DNA from: Pilasporangium apinafurcum
Lineage: Eukaryota; Oomycota; Peronosporomycetes; Pythiales; Pythiaceae
Direction: 5' to 3'
NCBI GenBank assembly: GCA_001600495.1
Contig: BCKE01000077.1
Span: 65,698-90,850, forward strand
Length of the DNA: 25,153 bases
The notes under the pieces are model-generated. The model had not been told where the DNA came from. It saw only the letters and a list, made by a program, of their open reading frames with translations, and did no database searches. Made by a program: the position numbers and the translations under genes. Below, in pieces: positions 18,117 through 25,153 of this stretch. Each line of letters starts with the position of its first letter. Within the stretch, counting starts at the first letter, position 1.

Positions 18117-19727
18117 TTATGGAGCAGTGAACGCTTTCTCCAACGGATGCGGCCGCGTGATGACATCAAAACGGTCCTGACCGACACCGATCCACTTGAT
18201 ATGCGTGCCCAGCAACTCTTCGATGCGCAGCACGTACTTTTGTGCATTCACTGGCAAGTCCTCAAACTCCTTGCACTTGGAGATGTCTTCATCCCAGCCG
18301 TCCATCTCTTCGTACTCAACAACCGATTCCTCCAGCAATTGCAAGTTCGATGGCATGCCGTCGAGCTTCTTGCCCTTGTGCCAGTATGCAACACCGATCT
18401 TGACCTTCTTCAAGCCCGTGAGTACGTCCAACTTGGTCAAATTGAGCTCCGTGAAGCCGTTGACCATGTTCGAGTAGCGCATCTGCGGGATATCGAGCCA
18501 TCCACAACGCCGCGGGCGGCCTGTGGTCGTGCCAAACTCGGCACCAACGCGCCCCAGGTGCTCACCGACATCGTCAAGTAGCTCCGTCGGAAATGGACCT
18601 TCACCAACACGCGTGCAGTATGCCTTAACAATGCCAATGATCCCGTTCAGACGGTTGGGTGAGATACCACCACCGGTGCAGACACTACCGATCGATGGAT
18701 TCGACGACGTCACGTACGGGTACGTACCGAAATCGATATCCAACATGGTCGCATTAGCACCTTCAACCAAGATGCGCTTGCCCTCGATGTACGAGTTGTT
18801 CAAGTACGCAATGGTATCGACCGTAAAGGGCAAGACCACTTCCTTGATTTTCCGATACTTTTCAATCTCAGCATCGGCATCGACATCCAAGTCTGGGTAG
18901 TTATCCTTGTAGAACTTGACCTGGTCGCGCAACTTGTCCGCAAAATCGTCAAAGAACCGCAAATCACCGACACGCACACCATTGCGCAACATCTTGGAGC
19001 TATACGCCGGACCAATACCCTTCTTGGTCGTACCGATCTTGTTGCGGCCACGGCGCAATTCGTTCAGGCCATCGATTTCTTGATGCAAATCGAGAACCAT
19101 ATGCGCACGATCCGAGATCAGAATGCGACCTTCATAATCAATGCCCATACGTTTGAGCTCCTCAAGCTCCTGCAACAGGCCTGGCAAGTGCACGACCACA
19201 CCATTACCGATCACACAGACTGCGTTCGGATTCAGGATGCCCGATGGCACCAAGTGAAACTTGTACTTCTTGCCATTGTGCACAATCGTGTGGCCGGCGT
19301 TAGCGCCACCAGCGACACGTGCGATCACATCGTAGGATTGTGAGAGGTTGTCCACAAGCTTCCCCTTGCCTTCATCCCCCCACTGGGCGCCGAGCACCAC
19401 GTCGACACCAGGGTTAAGGCCGTCGTGGTGACGCTTTGGGTTCGCGACCGCACTTTCAATGCGGTTAAGCTTGGCTACGACTTCCTTAAGCATGGTCTGC
19501 GTGGCAACATCACGCCCCACCGGTGCAGTAGAGCTCGGTTGCTCGCATTGAGCGTCACCGTTCGTAGTAGTAGTCGAAGTAGCTACAGCGATACCAGCGA
19601 CACCAGCGAGTGCCGCCAGAGGAAACACCGCCCAGTGGTTATGGTTTTGGGGTTGACTTCCTTCCAGTGCAAGCGCAGCACGCAGCGTAGCCGCGCGAGC
19701 CACCTTCTTGACGGCGTCGATCCGCAT
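18117..19727 (-). CDS. Adenylosuccinate synthetase with N-terminal targeting/membrane extension
   Basis: Single exon of 536 residues from ATG 19727. The enzyme converts IMP and aspartate to adenylosuccinate with GTP, the first committed step to AMP. The catalytic core starts at about residue 108 with VVLGAQWGDEGKGK (P-loop type GDEGKGK 117-123). It continues with NAGHTIVHNGKKYKFHLVP, IGTTKKGIGPAY, LVEGANATMLDIDFGTYP and GTTTGRPRRCGW, all intact. The first 107 residues are extra: residues 1-25 are Arg/Lys/Ala-rich like a mitochondrial presequence, and 32-50 (HWAVFPLAALAGVAGIAVA) form a hydrophobic segment followed by Thr/Ser linker and a short helix. A membrane-tethered, possibly mitochondrial enzyme is suggested. 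The nine-residue extension upstream would start at GTG and is not used here. Third-position G/C is high, fitting strong expression. Confidence 0.93.
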   Translation of the reverse strand: MRIDAVKKVARAATLRAALALEGSQPQNHNHWAVFPLAALAGVAGIAVATSTTTTNGDAQCEQPSSTAPVGRDVATQTMLKEVVAKLNRIESAVANPKRHHDGLNPGVDVVLGAQWGDEGKGKLVDNLSQSYDVIARVAGGANAGHTIVHNGKKYKFHLVPSGILNPNAVCVIGNGVVVHLPGLLQELEELKRMGIDYEGRILISDRAHMVLDLHQEIDGLNELRRGRNKIGTTKKGIGPAYSSKMLRNGVRVGDLRFFDDFADKLRDQVKFYKDNYPDLDVDADAEIEKYRKIKEVVLPFTVDTIAYLNNSYIEGKRILVEGANATMLDIDFGTYPYVTSSNPSIGSVCTGGGISPNRLNGIIGIVKAYCTRVGEGPFPTELLDDVGEHLGRVGAEFGTTTGRPRRCGWLDIPQMRYSNMVNGFTELNLTKLDVLTGLKKVKIGVAYWHKGKKLDGMPSNLQLLEESVVEYEEMDGWDEDISKCKEFEDLPVNAQKYVLRIEELLGTHIKWIGVGQDRFDVITRPHPLEKAFTAP

Positions 19728-20788
19728 CTTTTTCAAGATTCCACGTCCAACCACTACTAGTGGGTGTCGTATACTATATCCGCAAGAAATAAACGTCCTT
19801 CATAACCCACGCAAACACGCAATTACCTGTGAAACCGATTTATCCGGATAAAAAATGGTGAGCAATCAAAGGCATTGCCACCAGTTGGTAGACGGTATTT
19901 CGTATACTTTTAATCCCAAGCGCTCTTGTGGACTTCCCTGTTATCCGGAAAACCCAAAGCGCTGGCCTGTATACCGACCATGGCAAGGGATCCATCAATT
20001 TTGGCGAGAATTACATTGGTAAGAATGTCGCACAAAATGTCAGATTGATTGGCGTGAGCAGTACTCCAGTGAAATTATCTATACACGTCATAGTATTAAA
20101 GATATATTGCAAAATAGGGTGTATATGTGGATTCTTTATTATGGTGAGGACAGAAGAAATGTACCGTATTTTGGAGTTTTTTTGGCGGGGATCGAATGTG
20201 CTTTCGATGTATAAAGCTGTCACGATCGGCGCTTTGGATCGTTTTTTCTTCTTCGTAAATGGATCGATGACTTGGATCTATGACTTGCCTTGTCATTCTC
20301 TCTATTCCTCCATGGAAAAAATGACCCATTTTCCTCTTATCCTTCGTGTATATCATCTTCTTACTCTCTTGCGCCACCGATATACACATGTACCTTATTC
20401 TGATTATACCCCAAAGCGTTCAAACGTACGCCTACAGTATCTACGCACGCACTCACCTGCATGAGTCCGCTTTTGCATCCTCTTCTCTCCCTCTTTGCAC
20501 ATCTCCAAGTCCAAAAGCATCCATTTTTTTTTTGATTTTTTTTTGATCTGTTGGGTTCTTCTTTTCTTGTTCCATTCAGAATCACTTAGCCTTCTCATTC
20601 TCCCACTCAGAAACATACACACTCTGCCACTCGTTGCACATCAACACCAAAAAAAAAATCAACTCGTAGCCTCCCAATCATAGGCAGAGCCAACGAATGA
20701 ATGACGAATGAATGGTGATGTGCACCATGGCGGCGGTCATTCTCTCTTTTCTTTTCCCCCATTTCTATAAATTCCTTTTCACACATTG
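19728..20788. other. Intergenic region between divergent AdSS and ankyrin genes
   Basis: About 1,060 bp. It has TTATCCGGATAA at 19840-19851 and TTATCCGGAA at 19941-19950. A 178-codon open frame at 19928-20464 (+) starts only at GTG and shows no domain; a 55-codon ATG frame lies at 19855-20022. T- and CT-rich tracts occur at 20470-20600. The ankyrin promoter probably lies at 20720-20785, where GGTCATTCTCTC (about 20735) loosely resembles the oomycete initiator. No confident gene. Confidence 0.4.
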
Positions 20789-23041
20789 ATGTCCATGAGT
20801 TCGGCGCGTTCCAATCGAAGTTTCTTGTTCTGTGAGCTCTGCGCTGAACAAGATGGTCGCAACGATAACAACATCAATCACAAGAATAGAAATAAACTAC
20901 GTCGGCGCCGCACGACACACTCAATGACCAGCGTTGGTCGATTCTTTGACCGTATCTCGCCACTTACGCTCGCTGTGATGCAAGGGCGACTCTCACACGT
21001 CCGTCATTGGCTCGATCACACGCGCAATTGCGACGTAAATGAAATGGATTACATGAACCTCACGGCGCTACATCGCGCGGCAATTGACGGCCATGTCGCC
21101 ATCGTCCAATTGCTCGCCACACGCGGTGCCTCACTGGATATCCGCACACTGAACGAGAAGAAAGACACAGCGCTTCACTTGGCTGCTCGTAAAGGTCATG
21201 TGCGCGTGGTCAGTTGTTTGTTGAAACACGGCGCGTTCATCGATGCTACGAATGCCATGAACCTCACGCCGCTACTAGTCGCGACCAAGGCAAACCAGAA
21301 AGAGGTGGTACAACTCCTCATCGCCCGTGGTGCCAACACTAGTGCTCCTTGGGCCGTCACATCCATTATCGAAGATGAATTGTCTTCTTCTTCTTCGTCG
21401 TCGTCGTCCCATAAAGACGTGGGTTCCTGTCTGCATTTGGCTGTGCAGTTTGGGTACCTTCAACTCACGAAATACTTTGTCTCAGTCGTAGCCATGGATG
21501 TCAATCAACGCACACAGCGACGAAGAGCAACACCACTGCATTTCGCGGCTAAGTACGCGCAGCTTCATATCTGTGAATTCCTGTTGTCACATTACGCGGA
21601 CATCTGCGCAAGAGATGCTGGAGGAATGACGCCGCTACATTACACTGCGAGTTACGGTTACCACCAGGATATACCGATGGTTCAGCATGAAATTATCGAG
21701 CGAAAACATGTTGACGTTGTCGTCCTGTTACTGAAAAGCGGTGCAAAAGTGAAAGCACGACGCAAAAGTGATCGTGCCACTCCACTACGGTGCGCCGCCA
21801 AGCGTGGTCACTTCCTTATTGCTAAGACGCTCGTCGACTATGGCGCACGTAGCAACCGCGCGTCCTTGTGGTTGTTTGCGCTGATCTATGGCGGCCGTGA
21901 TCCGGAGAAAGTCAGGTTTTTGCTTTCCAGTAATAGTAGCAAATATCATCCGTACCGTTCATCTTCACGTGGATTAAGTAACAGCAATAGCTTTACAACG
22001 GAGTCACCATATCCGCTCAAGCCTTCAACATCCATGGGTACAGCCAAAACGCGGCAATCGAGCTTGGTAAGGACGAGCACGACGCAACTCGAGAGTCCAC
22101 TGGTCTCTCCGCATTCACAACCGCAACAGGACCAACACGATCGTAATTCATCGGATTCTCGATACTCGATTCTCAACGAACAAGATGGCACCTGCACGCC
22201 TCTTCATGTTGCCTGTCGCGATATGGACTTGAATTTGCTGAAGGACTTACTGACACTACACAAAGTCAATATCGACGCACGAATGTTACCCGATGGACTC
22301 ACTGCATTGCATCTCGCTGCCTCAAAAGGCTGGTTGCGTGGGATTGCTCAACTTCTTTCGCATGGCGCCAATGTCTCCTTGAAAAGCATTAGCTCAGGAA
22401 GCACAGCGCTCCACCTCGCAGCCGAGAACGGCCACATCCCTGCGATCGGAAAGCTTCTCGCGGCGGGCGCACGTGTGAATGTACTGGATAACACCGGTGC
22501 CTCAACGTTGATGGTGGCGCTGCGTAATGGCCAATCGTACACAGTAAAATACCTGCTTCGCCATGGCGCAGATCCATCAACTGGCAGTATCTATGGCGAC
22601 TTAATGGACGATTACAATCCACAGCTTAGTGAGCAAGACCCACGGCTTCAGATGTTTGACCCGAAGAAAACCACGGCAATGCATATCGCCGCATTCTATG
22701 GCTCGCTCGAAACACTCCAGCACTTGGTGTGGGATGGAGCGGAAGTAGACGCGCGTGATGAAGACGGCGCGACACCTGTCTGGATCGCAGCACTCATGGG
22801 TCATTTTGAGGTCGTAGAGTACTTAGCACAGCAAGGCGCGAACTTGAGTGTCGTGGCGAAACACGGAGGTGGGTCCGTCTCGGGTGGAGCCGCTGAGTTT
22901 GGTCACTTGGAAGTGCTTGAGTATCTCTCGACCCCCTCACCAAACCTTCCGCAAGTCCGAAGACTTTCCTCGCTCACGCGAATGTCCTTTGATGCCCAAA
23001 CCAGCACCGAGCAGTCATACAGTCGGCGTTCTTCTATCTAA
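20789..23041 (+). CDS. Large ankyrin-repeat protein, 750 aa
   Basis: Single exon starting MSMSSARSNRSFLFCELCAE. Ankyrin repeats run from about residue 50 almost to the C-terminus, with canonical units such as MNLTALHRAAIDGHVAIVQL, KKDTALHLAARKGHVRVVSC, GLTALHLAASKGWLRGIAQL and DGATPVWIAALMGHFEVVEY. They fall in two blocks split by a Ser/Thr/Gln-rich linker at about 385-465. A poly-Ser run encoded by a TCT/TCG repeat (near 21383-21408) interrupts the first block. There is no catalytic domain, membrane segment or signal peptide, so it is probably a cytosolic or nuclear scaffold. The CxLC motif at the start (CELC) is too little to call a zinc finger. A more distant start is unlikely because the preceding codon in frame is not ATG. 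Confidence 0.9.
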   Translation: MSMSSARSNRSFLFCELCAEQDGRNDNNINHKNRNKLRRRRTTHSMTSVGRFFDRISPLTLAVMQGRLSHVRHWLDHTRNCDVNEMDYMNLTALHRAAIDGHVAIVQLLATRGASLDIRTLNEKKDTALHLAARKGHVRVVSCLLKHGAFIDATNAMNLTPLLVATKANQKEVVQLLIARGANTSAPWAVTSIIEDELSSSSSSSSSHKDVGSCLHLAVQFGYLQLTKYFVSVVAMDVNQRTQRRRATPLHFAAKYAQLHICEFLLSHYADICARDAGGMTPLHYTASYGYHQDIPMVQHEIIERKHVDVVVLLLKSGAKVKARRKSDRATPLRCAAKRGHFLIAKTLVDYGARSNRASLWLFALIYGGRDPEKVRFLLSSNSSKYHPYRSSSRGLSNSNSFTTESPYPLKPSTSMGTAKTRQSSLVRTSTTQLESPLVSPHSQPQQDQHDRNSSDSRYSILNEQDGTCTPLHVACRDMDLNLLKDLLTLHKVNIDARMLPDGLTALHLAASKGWLRGIAQLLSHGANVSLKSISSGSTALHLAAENGHIPAIGKLLAAGARVNVLDNTGASTLMVALRNGQSYTVKYLLRHGADPSTGSIYGDLMDDYNPQLSEQDPRLQMFDPKKTTAMHIAAFYGSLETLQHLVWDGAEVDARDEDGATPVWIAALMGHFEVVEYLAQQGANLSVVAKHGGGSVSGGAAEFGHLEVLEYLSTPSPNLPQVRRLSSLTRMSFDAQTSTEQSYSRRSSI

Positions 23042-23073
23042 GTAAAGTTATCTAGAGAAAGCATGCCAATGCA

Positions 23074-23079
23074 AATAAA
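23074..23079 (+). terminator. Candidate polyadenylation signal AATAAA for the ankyrin gene
   Basis: AATAAA 33 nt after the stop, inside the 95-bp gap to the convergent ING gene. Plausible by position only. Confidence 0.3.
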
Positions 23080-23136
23080 CTACGGATTTTGATATTACAA
23101 AAAGCATACCTAAGGATGTTTGTTTTGTTCATTGCC

Positions 23137-24113
23137 TCACTTGATGCCTAACAGCACCTTGCAATCCTTGCAATACCATGTACCTGCAGGTTGATCGGTC
23201 AGTCCCACGCACTCAAAGTGAAACCATTCGTATTTGCAATCGTCGTTATCACAGCCCACCATTTGCCCGTACGACACGCGCCGACAGTGGCAATAAATAG
23301 GTTCGTTTGGATCAATCGGCAAGTCATCTGCTCCCACGACAATCGGTAAATTGACTGCACCTGAATGCTGTGTCTGTACCGCTGGTACAACATCCAAAGC
23401 AGCATCTGTCGCCGAGCGTTTCCGTCCCGAACTCGTACTAGTCGAACTCGCAGGTGCTGCCACAGTTGTACTACTACTTCCACCGACCCCTCCACTCACT
23501 GGTCCATTGGCTGCACTGCTGCTCGATGTTCCATGCTTGCTCTTTGGCAATGGAGGTAACGCAGCTGCTTGAGAAGCCGAGGAAGACAATTTCGACTTCT
23601 TTTTCAATGTTTTCTCCTCTTCGAACTCGCCATTTTGCTTCAGTAGCGCTGCGTATGCTTCTAAATCCTGATCTAATCGACGAATGTGGTGGTCAACAAT
23701 GTCGTAGGACTGCGCAGCAATCGCAATTTTCTCGTCCAATTTCTGAACTACGCGTTGGTGTTTCTCGCGTAGCAGCTCCAGTGTCGCATCGGCGTCCACC
23801 AGTTCGCGAAGTTCAGCTTCGTCTGGTTCGCCGCTTTCCTTGTCGGCACAACGCTCCATCACTTTCTTCCGCGCATTACGTAAATATTCCTTGTGTGCGG
23901 TCTTCAGCTCTTCCAGCAAAGGATATGATGTCTATAAATCATCCAAACAAAGACAAAAGCAAACGTTAGTGATAATGGAGCCGAAAGAGACGGCAGTGAC
24001 ATGAAAGAATAGTGATTGACCTTGTCAAGCTCACGCATGAGATCAAAGTTGCGCTTGATCTCTGACGGCAGCATATACATGCTCTCCAAATAATCTTCCA
24101 AGTACGTCCCCAT
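23137..24113 (-). CDS. ING-family PHD-finger protein
   Basis: Two exons, 24113-24021 and 23931-23137, join in phase across an 89-nt intron (RELDK then TSYPLLEEL) to give 295 residues. The N-terminal ING domain shows YLEDYLESMYMLPSEIKRNF and a coiled-coil stretch to about residue 135. A Ser/Ala/Thr-rich linker follows. The C-terminal PHD finger has the C4HC3 ligands in YCHCRRVSYGQMVGCDNDDC, KYEWFHFECVGL and WYCKDCK. ING proteins read trimethylated histone H3 Lys4 and anchor histone acetyltransferase or deacetylase complexes in the nucleus. The aromatic residues around GQMVGCDN..C..EWFH are those used for H3K4me3 binding in the family. Its 3' end faces the ankyrin gene. Confidence 0.93.
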
Positions 24114-24170
24114 GTCGATTTACTTTGCGTTGGTGTTCGTTCTCTGCTGGGCGACGTTTACCAGGGGGAT

Positions 24171-24285
24171 TACTACCAGGTAGTACCAATATACAGTGAG
24201 GGCATTTTTATCAGTCACTGTAAACTACACTGTATGGGTAAAAGTAGAGTATACAGTGATAATTTTTTTATACCGTGACACTGTT
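24171..24285. repeat. Cluster of inverted TACAGTG/CACTGTA motifs upstream of the ING gene
   Basis: A 15-bp palindrome TACTACC-A-GGTAGTA lies at 24171-24185. It is followed by TACAGTG at 24192, CACTGTA at 24216 and 24228, TACAGTG at 24252 and CACTGT at 24279. The first four make two 31-bp inverted pairs (24192-24222 and 24228-24258). TA followed by CAGTG is the outer end of many Tc1/mariner-type terminal repeats, so this may be a nested or collapsed miniature element; it could also be a set of factor sites for the ING promoter, whose ATG is at 24113. Confidence 0.45.
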
Positions 24286-25153
24286 TCGGGAAATTTATTT
24301 GTTGAAAACCCCTAATAGTAATCGCTTTCTAAAAAACCAAAAATTATTTGAGGGTTGCACAGCAGTATTGTAGTAAACCTATCTGCTAGCTATAACATAT
24401 CGAATAATGGTTAATTGTACAAAATGTTCTTGAATAGGGAGATACAAAAGTGGGTAACTTTGAGAATTATTGACTCGTTAGAGAGTAAGCACCCAAAACA
24501 ATATATTGGAGCAATGCGACAGTTCCCCGCTTGGACTTTACCTAATTAATACAGTATTACTCATAGTTACCTAATTTTTTCATTATTTTTTCTAAGAAAT
24601 AGGTAAAATTGGGAGGTTAAATCTTGCAATTACAGCAACTAGAAAGTGATTTTGCCAAAGTTCCCATCATTTACCAGCATTAGATATACACCCTCTTTAC
24701 TAACTGACACTAGATACACGTACGAGGAAGCGTATGAAGAGGAAAGAGAGGAACCGAAAGAGATTTGCTCTTTTGGAGGAAACTTAGGAACTCAATTATC
24801 ACATTTAAGAAAGCTATGTAGAAAGTAAAACAATGAGTGACTGATGTTCGAGTGTCCAATTCAAACAGAACCGTAAGCAATCAACTATCGCACTTAGCAG
24901 AAGTTCGCATCCTACACACAGTAAGAAACCGTACTTTATCAAACCCGTTCGGGTTTATCCCGTTTTTAGACCTGCTGGGTATGAGATATAATGGAGATCC
25001 ATTACATACCAACTGTAGCCATAAACCTCAGCGCACGATCGGACGCCAAACTTCAACATTCTCCGATTTGCCACGATGACTTTGGAGACGTAGGGCTTCA
25101 AATTGGTACACCACGCTCGCGTTCCAGAGTCAAGTGCAACCAGAAGCCTTCAA
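24286..25153. other. AT-rich gene-poor region at the right edge
   Basis: About 870 bp with no supported gene. TTACCTAATT occurs near 24539 and 24568, with an inverted ATAGGTAA near 24600. Two short plus-strand frames (24646-24828 and 24837-25079) share an L-S-H-L element but no domain. It could be the decayed end of a mobile element that continues beyond the window. Confidence 0.35.

Noticed and set aside
19728-19754. Extending AdSS to the upstream in-frame GTG
   Set aside because: A nuclear eukaryotic gene should start at ATG; the ATG at 19727 already gives a complete leader.
21380-21410. TCT/TCG triplet run as a possible regulatory repeat
   Set aside because: It is in frame and encodes poly-Ser inside the ankyrin protein; a coding microsatellite explains it.
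24940-25030. Possible retrotransposon primer-binding site (GGGTATGAGATATAATGG)
   Set aside because: It only loosely resembles the initiator-tRNA complement TGGTATCAGAGC, with no LTR pair or polyprotein in the window.
1-25153. tRNA, rRNA or CRISPR arrays
   Set aside because: No GGTTCGAATC-type box with a matching cloverleaf, no rRNA-like stretch and no regularly spaced direct repeats were seen by eye; a tRNA or covariance-model scan would be decisive.

Overview
This is a nuclear window from a eukaryote with small, closely packed genes on both strands and few, short introns (64-116 nt in the genes resolved here, GT..AG). The gene set, short introns, moderate GC content and protein architectures fit an oomycete (Phytophthora/downy-mildew type) best. 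The genus cannot be fixed from the sequence alone.

Layout. Positions 1-1.6 kb are transposon debris: two inverted, head-to-head copies of a decayed TnpB/Fanzor-type (RNA-guided nuclease family) gene, plus an acidic-tail ORF fragment. 1.75-4.1 kb (+) is a multi-exon Ser/Thr protein kinase whose N-terminal coiled-coil part carries three apparent frameshifts. 4.24-4.66 kb (-) is tubulin cofactor A. 4.7-5.5 kb is unresolved. 5.54-6.0 kb (+) is a basic hypothetical protein. 6.4-7.85 kb (-) is a VIPAS39/SPE-39-like trafficking protein with an internal PH domain. 8.4-11.5 kb (-) is a bacterial-type (probably mitochondrial) isoleucyl-tRNA synthetase. A 179-bp shared promoter separates it from the DNA polymerase delta small subunit (11.66-13.32 kb, +), followed by acylaminoacyl-peptidase (13.65-16.1 kb, +). 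16.9-17.4 kb (-) is a lysine-rich protein with a KEN box and a D-box-like motif. 17.4-18.1 kb is AT/CT-rich. 18.1-19.7 kb (-) is adenylosuccinate synthetase with an N-terminal targeting peptide and membrane segment. 20.8-23.0 kb (+) is a large ankyrin-repeat protein. 23.1-24.1 kb (-) is an ING-family PHD-finger protein. 24.1-25.15 kb is AT-rich and gene-poor, starting with a cluster of TACAGTG/CACTGTA inverted motifs.

Most genes are housekeeping and functionally unrelated: tubulin folding, translation, replication, peptide turnover, purine synthesis, chromatin reading, endosomal traffic. They look like a conserved genic block and not an operon or cluster. The parts most worth a second look are the Fanzor remnants, the symmetric IleRS/POLD2 promoter, the membrane-anchored AdSS, the PH-VIPAS39 fusion and the KEN-box protein.
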